NCBI GenBank assembly: GCA_036346275.1
Contig: CM070723.1
Span: forward strand, 28,898,176-28,962,175
DNA length: 64,000 bases
Reading direction: 5' to 3'
DNA from: Otatea glauca
Taxonomy: Eukaryota > Streptophyta > Magnoliopsida > Poales > Poaceae
Shown: piece by piece, positions 59,406 through 64,000 of the stretch
How positions within the stretch are numbered: position 1 is the stretch's first letter
How the letters are laid out: each line of letters begins with the position of its first letter
Translations under genes and position numbers: made by a program
Notes under the pieces: generated by a model
Told to the model about the DNA's origin: nothing
The model's input: only the letters and a program-made list of their open reading frames with translations
Database searches by the model: none

Positions 59406-62030
59406 ATGTCTTCCCATTCCTCCAAAGACACCTCCTCGCCGCCTTTGCCGCAAGATTGGACCACCTCGATCACGATGGAGGAGCAGTTGTAATCCATGGT
59501 GGATGACGAGGTTCTTCTGCCTTGACTTTGATCTCCAGCGCCGGCCACAGTGAATCCATCCCTACCCCCGCTCCAAGAGGTTGTGGTTTTTGAATCCTTC
59601 TTCCAACACGGGCCGGGCCTCGCCATGCGCCTTTCTTCGCGGTCTTCTCTCTTCTACGATATCAAGTTGGTGAACTTGAATCCCAACTCCATCCTTCGAT
59701 CTCCTTTTTGTTCATCTCTGCGAGGCCTTCTTGGGCATCCGCCTCATTTCAATCTTTTCGCTATTTTTACCTTCTAAAGCCTTAACCTCAAAGAGCCACC
59801 CCAAGGTAATTGGGGAGCAGGATTTCACTGGCAGGAGGGGTTAAAGAAAAATTACTTTGCCATTCCCTTCAAAACCTCCAATAAAGGCTAGCATCAAGAA
59901 TGGTTCTATTGTGCCAACCCTAATCCTACTCTTTCCTCCTTTTGCCCGGGCGCCTAAGGTGTCCCTTTCTTGGGTATCTACCCCAATGTCGCCACATGGA
60001 CCAGTGCACGATCTTCCAGTGCCGATTGAGAAATTGAAGGAAGGTGGTCTTACGGAGTTGGTCCGCCCTTCATTTCGTCGTCACGGATTCAACCTCCGAA
60101 GGAGCGAGTCCATCCGGGATACGCGCTTGAGGGAAAGGATGATCGACCGAACCGCCTGGCAAAGGTCGAAGGAGCGTGTATATGCTCGGTAGGTGACTTC
60201 TTCATCCCGGCGTAGAGATGTCCTCTCGCCAAGTGCTCAAGTCCTTCACCGCATCAAATCCTCTCCGAGGTGAGAAAGCTTAATGGTAGATTTCCACATT
60301 GGTCTCTGAATGACTTTTAACAGTTGTAACACTTCTTTCCAGGATCGCCAGGCTTTTTTCAGTGACGCGCCTTACCCGGAGATGCCCGTTCATAAGAGCG
60401 CTCCCTTCAAACGGTCATGAGCTCCCAGTATGGGACCCCACGCCAAGAAGGGGAAGAAAGCGATGACCAAGGACGCCACGAAGCCCCGGCGAACGAATGG
60501 TGGTCCCAAGATTCAGGAACCACCAGCACGAGCCACAGCGCCTTCGGCTCCCCTTCCCCCACAAGCCCGTGGTACAGCCGAGTCCAATTCCGAGGGACTC
60601 GGTCAGTCGGGACGAACCTAGGGTTCTGGTTTGTAGCGCCCTGAGTGGTCCCTCCGGGAGTGGTTCGCCACCAAAAGAAACCTCCAATGAAAATAAAGAA
60701 GTCCGATAGGTTTGAGCCCCATCGACTCTTATTTGATGTGTTTTGCCGCTTTCTTCCGATCGATCTTCTTATAGGAATCCTTCTTACGATGTTCTGCCGA
60801 GACGACGTCCGAGGCCCCTAAAGAAACCGAGCCCAGACGGGGCGTTCAGATCTTGGTTGAGGAGGCCTCTTTGTGAACACGAGAGCGCCCACCGAGCCCG
60901 ACCGCCTTCACCGACACCCCATGCTTGGCGTCGGGTCTCGCTGCTCAAGAGCCCGCCTCGCCCATCCCCGAGGTTGAAGAGATCTCCGAGTTCCGCTGAC
61001 TCCCGCCGCCTCAACTCATAATGCAAATCGCGTGGGTTGATGAGGAGGACGACTTGAAGCTCCCCGGACGACTTGGAGGAGGAAAGAGAAAGGAATGACT
61101 TTACAGCCATGCCACCGCTTGTGCTTGCCTGGCCCGGGTAAAATTTTCTCTACTCTCACCGTGTTCTTGCTTATGCCAGTTAGCATGTAGTCACCCTTTC
61201 CTGTGATGGTTACAGAAATTAGGGGAGCGCTCTGAAAAGAAGTCCGAGTACCTCCAGAAGATGCTCCCAGAGGTTCGGATGCGCCAGGAATATCTGGCCG
61301 AATTGGAGCAGATCAAGGCTGGACATGCAGCCGAGCTGCAAGTTCTACGATCAGAGGTCCAGGCGTAGTAGGAAGAGCAGAAAATTTTGCGGCAGGAGAA
61401 GCTAGACGTCGTTGGCTCCCTCGAGGTAAATATTTCTCGACCACCCCGTGCTCTTGTTCAATCGTCCAGTCTTTTGATTTCCTTATCTCCGTGTCACTCG
61501 GGATCCCACCATTGCATAAGCTTCAAGAACAACTCAAGGTCTTGAGGCCTCCAAATTGAAGTCGAGAAGGAGCTAGAAGGTATGCTCAGCACTTGGCCTC
61601 CTTGCCTCCATCATCTTCTTGGTACTTCTTAATAACCTGTTTGGCTTGCAGACTACAAGTTCAAGATGCGGGCGCAATATGCCGCTTATAGCGAAAAAGT
61701 CGAAGCCCTTGAGACATCTTGCGCTAAGCTTCGTGAAGCCTCCAAGCCGTTGTTGAGCTTGCTTCATCTTGGAGGCGAGAGGCCACTCAACAGGGACCAG
61801 GTCATCTCCCAACTGGAGGAAGCCCCCGAGGCACTCAAGAGGCTCTTGAAGGAGACAGCAACCAACGGTGCTAGTCAGGCTTTGGCAATCGCCAAGTCGC
61901 TCTATCCCTGAGTAGATCTTGAAGCCGTTAAGGATGGCTACGCCTGCAATGTGGATGAAGATCGGGCCGCAGAGCTCTAGGAGGAAGTCAAGGATGCCTC
62001 TTCGGATGTTGTTGAAACTGATCGTGGAAC
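59406..62030 (+). pseudogene. Antisense gene of element D, second copy
   Basis: Matches 40875-43560. ATG 59406 is kept; the Transposase_28-like part is cut by deletions from about 59480. The coiled-coil exons (61220-61430 and 61660-61970) are almost identical to the first contig, including the TAG TAG pair, and intron borders are the same. Confidence 0.88.
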
Positions 62031-62242
62031 GCGAAATATATGAAAATATTTCTTTGGTCCCGCAAGTCTTCTTTAAATATGCCATTATGCTTGATGAGTC
62101 CATCCGAGTGGTTTTTGACATGTCATGTCCGACTAATCCATCCCCCAGGCTCTGAGGCATGGTTCATGACGCATGTCTTAGAGTCTTAAAATTATAGGAG
62201 CGAAGCACTTGACGCATAGTTTTCAAGAAGATTATACGAGAA

Positions 62243-64000
62243 TGTAACATCCCAAAATTCTTCTAAATATTATTTTATCACAATTGTGCTTTTCATGTTT
62301 TTTGGAATTTATTTGGATTTTTCTCGATTTATTTGAATTAACTTTAAATTAAGTATATTGGTCCTTTGTTGGAAACCATTTAAATTTAGGCAAAGTTAAA
62401 ATAAAGTTTTGCCAAAAATATTTTATCTGAGTTCAAAATGTCTCAAAGTATTTTTGAGAATTTTTGGAATTTTCCGATTATTTTATTGCCTAAAACAAAC
62501 AAATCAATTTCGTAATTATTTTAAATGGAAAATCCTTCTAAAATGGGTGAAAAAGTGTTGGGCTAGGCCCATACGTCAGATACGCGGCGCGACCAGTAAC
62601 GCGCCCGCTTAGCCCGCTCGAAGATCTAATCTCCGCCGCTGGATCGAGATCGCGCGGTGAGGGCAAGGCGCACGTTCGGGACTCGATGGATCTTCGCCGC
62701 TGGAAAGAAATCGTGAGCGGTTGGGATCAGATCTTAGCCGCGAGATCGTGACCGGCGGATCGCGGATCGGACGGCTAGCGTGTGTCGCCTCCGCGGGACT
62801 CGGCGCCACCGCCGTGTCCGAGAAGGACACCGCCGCGTCGGGTTGGCATCTCTGGCGCAATACGCGACGCCGAGGGCTATTTAAGGGTCCGTAGCCTCCC
62901 GAGAATCGCCGCCTGCAGCCGAGTTGTTAGCCGGAGCCGCTCCGCGAGAACCGTTGTAGATCGCGCTTGGGAGCTCGCCGTAGTTGGTTGCTTGCGCCGC
63001 CATCGAGTCGTGTCTCGTCGGTTGGGTCCGGATCCGAGACCGTCGTCGCGGCCGCGCGCGGTGTGGGGGGAGCAGCACGTTTGCCGCGCGTAACGCCGTC
63101 ACCGAGGTCGTCGTCTCCAAGGCCGGTGGAGTTGTGCCGCCGCTCTGCCATCGTCGCGTTGAAGCTTCATGGACCGTCAAATTTCCAGCGAAGGGTAGAG
63201 ATCGTGCCACGTAAGTTGGATATCTGCATCCGTTAGATGCGATCTGTGCGGTGGATGCTGCGCCGCAGAGATGGACCAATCAAGCACCGCCGCGTGTCAA
63301 GACGCTTCGAGGCGCCATGGACCGATCTGCGGTGGACGAGGCGGTCCGTAGACCGAGTCCATGGACCGAGGACACATGGCGACCGATTGGTCGACATCGT
63401 GGCGACGCCAAGATGACGCCACGCTATGCAATAAGTCTGTTTTCAATTTAAAAAATATTTACGTTAATTCTGATTTTCTAATTTCTGAAATTTCAGATTT
63501 ATTCCAAACTTCAAAAGGCTATATATTTTGCATCTTAACTCGATTTGAGTGATTCAAATTTCTAAAATTTGTAAAATTGAGATCTATTTAATGGTGAATT
63601 TCAATTGATTTTTGAGTTAATTTTCTCTCTGTTTTGTTATTTATTTCCTTTTCTCCTTGACGTGAAGGACCGAGATGGCTAATGAGGGGGTGAATGGTCG
63701 CAAATAAAAATTCCCCAAAATACTCCAACAAAACCTCGACAAGATCGCTCAAAGGAAATTGTGAAAACCCAAAAACTAGACAACTATGTGTACCCCAAGC
63801 TTGCATGGATAAGTACCATAAAATATGTGGGATTTTGAGTCACAATCCGGTTGTCTAGTGTCCAAGATAAAGAGGAATAAATTCAAACTCTTGCTTTTAG
63901 AAAGGACATCAATTCAAATCACAAAAGTCACTTTCGTAAAAGCAAAAGGCATTTCGAACTTGTCCTCAATTTGCATAGGAGGTTGGTGGGTTTCGCACTC
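62243..64000 (+). mobile_element. Solo LTR E, second copy, incomplete
   Basis: Starts TGTAACATCCC after GAGAA and is aligned with 43764 onwards. It is interrupted at 63663 by F and runs off the window. Confidence 0.92.
63663..64000 (-). mobile_element. Solo LTR F, second copy, incomplete
   Basis: TGAAGGACCGAGATGG at 63663, aligned with 45211-45560. Only the first ~340 bp are in the window. The left TSD GTACG reads as GACG, one base shorter. Confidence 0.9.

Larger units (their letters stand above)
50061..64000 (+). repeat. Second copy of 31.36-45.56 kb, error-rich
   Basis: It is collinear and same-strand with 31357-45560: B pol, B 3' LTR, C gag, C 5' LTR, D LTR, D antisense gene, E and the start of F, with every insertion junction identical. 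Total length is about 260 bp less. Differences are small indels and recurrent motif changes, clustered in stretches between clean runs (for example 55860-56050, 59060-59340, 61085-61430, 61625-61970). It is most likely an unmerged overlapping contig or haplotig. Confidence 0.93.

Noticed and set aside
50061..64000. True segmental duplication
   Set aside because: It starts at an N gap, shares every nested junction, and each copy shows error islands where the other is clean; an assembly overlap fits better. Not formally excluded without reads.
1..64000. tRNA, rRNA, host protein genes, bacterial operons
   Set aside because: No cloverleaf, rRNA core or non-transposon protein family was recognised. 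The tRNA-like matches are the primer-binding sites only.

Overview
This 64-kb window is nested transposable-element DNA from a plant nuclear genome, most likely a grass. I see no host gene, rRNA, tRNA or bacterial feature. The grass assignment is an inference. It rests on Ty3/gypsy chromoviruses with LTRs of about 3-4 kb and GC-rich promoter segments, a SIRE/Maximus-like Ty1/copia element with a large coiled-coil Gag, and a Tat-lineage gypsy element with an antisense 'putative gypsy type transposon' gene.

Layout, with my own element names. C is a copia element on the minus strand and is the scaffold of the region. Its 3' LTR starts at 148, its pol lies at 14.7-19.3 kb, and its Gag is split between 18.5-20.0 kb and 36.0-37.3 kb. 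Its 5' LTR starts at 37380. A (1419-12411, minus) is a gypsy chromovirus inserted in the C 3' LTR with TSD ATCTA. It has lost all of pol, and a truncated plus-strand LTR (I, 4363-7300) sits where pol should be. G (16783-17401) is a solo LTR in C pol (TSD CTTTC). B (19986-36044, plus) is a nearly full-length Tekay/Del-like gypsy element inserted in the C gag (TSD GATAT/GATAC). Its own gag carries a 3971-bp solo LTR, H (25200-29170, TSD TAACC). D (38454 to past 49960, minus) is a Tat-like gypsy element inserted in the C 5' LTR. It holds a solo gypsy LTR, E (43764-48459, TSD GAGAA), which in turn holds a copia solo LTR, F (45211-46831, TSD GTACG/GTATG).

A 100-N gap at 49961-50060 ends the first contig. 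Everything after it (50061-64000) repeats 31.36-45.56 kb in the same order, orientation and nesting, with the same insertion junctions, but with many small differences. The two copies carry indel islands in different places. I read this as one locus assembled twice, not as a biological duplication.

No element looks autonomous. A lacks pol. B has frameshifts and stops, some of which are probably sequencing errors. C pol is broken into several frames. D is truncated by the gap. The features most worth following are the antisense spliced gene and the antisense promoter/small ORF in D, a 12-bp palindrome core kept across divergent gypsy LTRs, the upstream ORF shared by A and B, and the error signature of the second contig.
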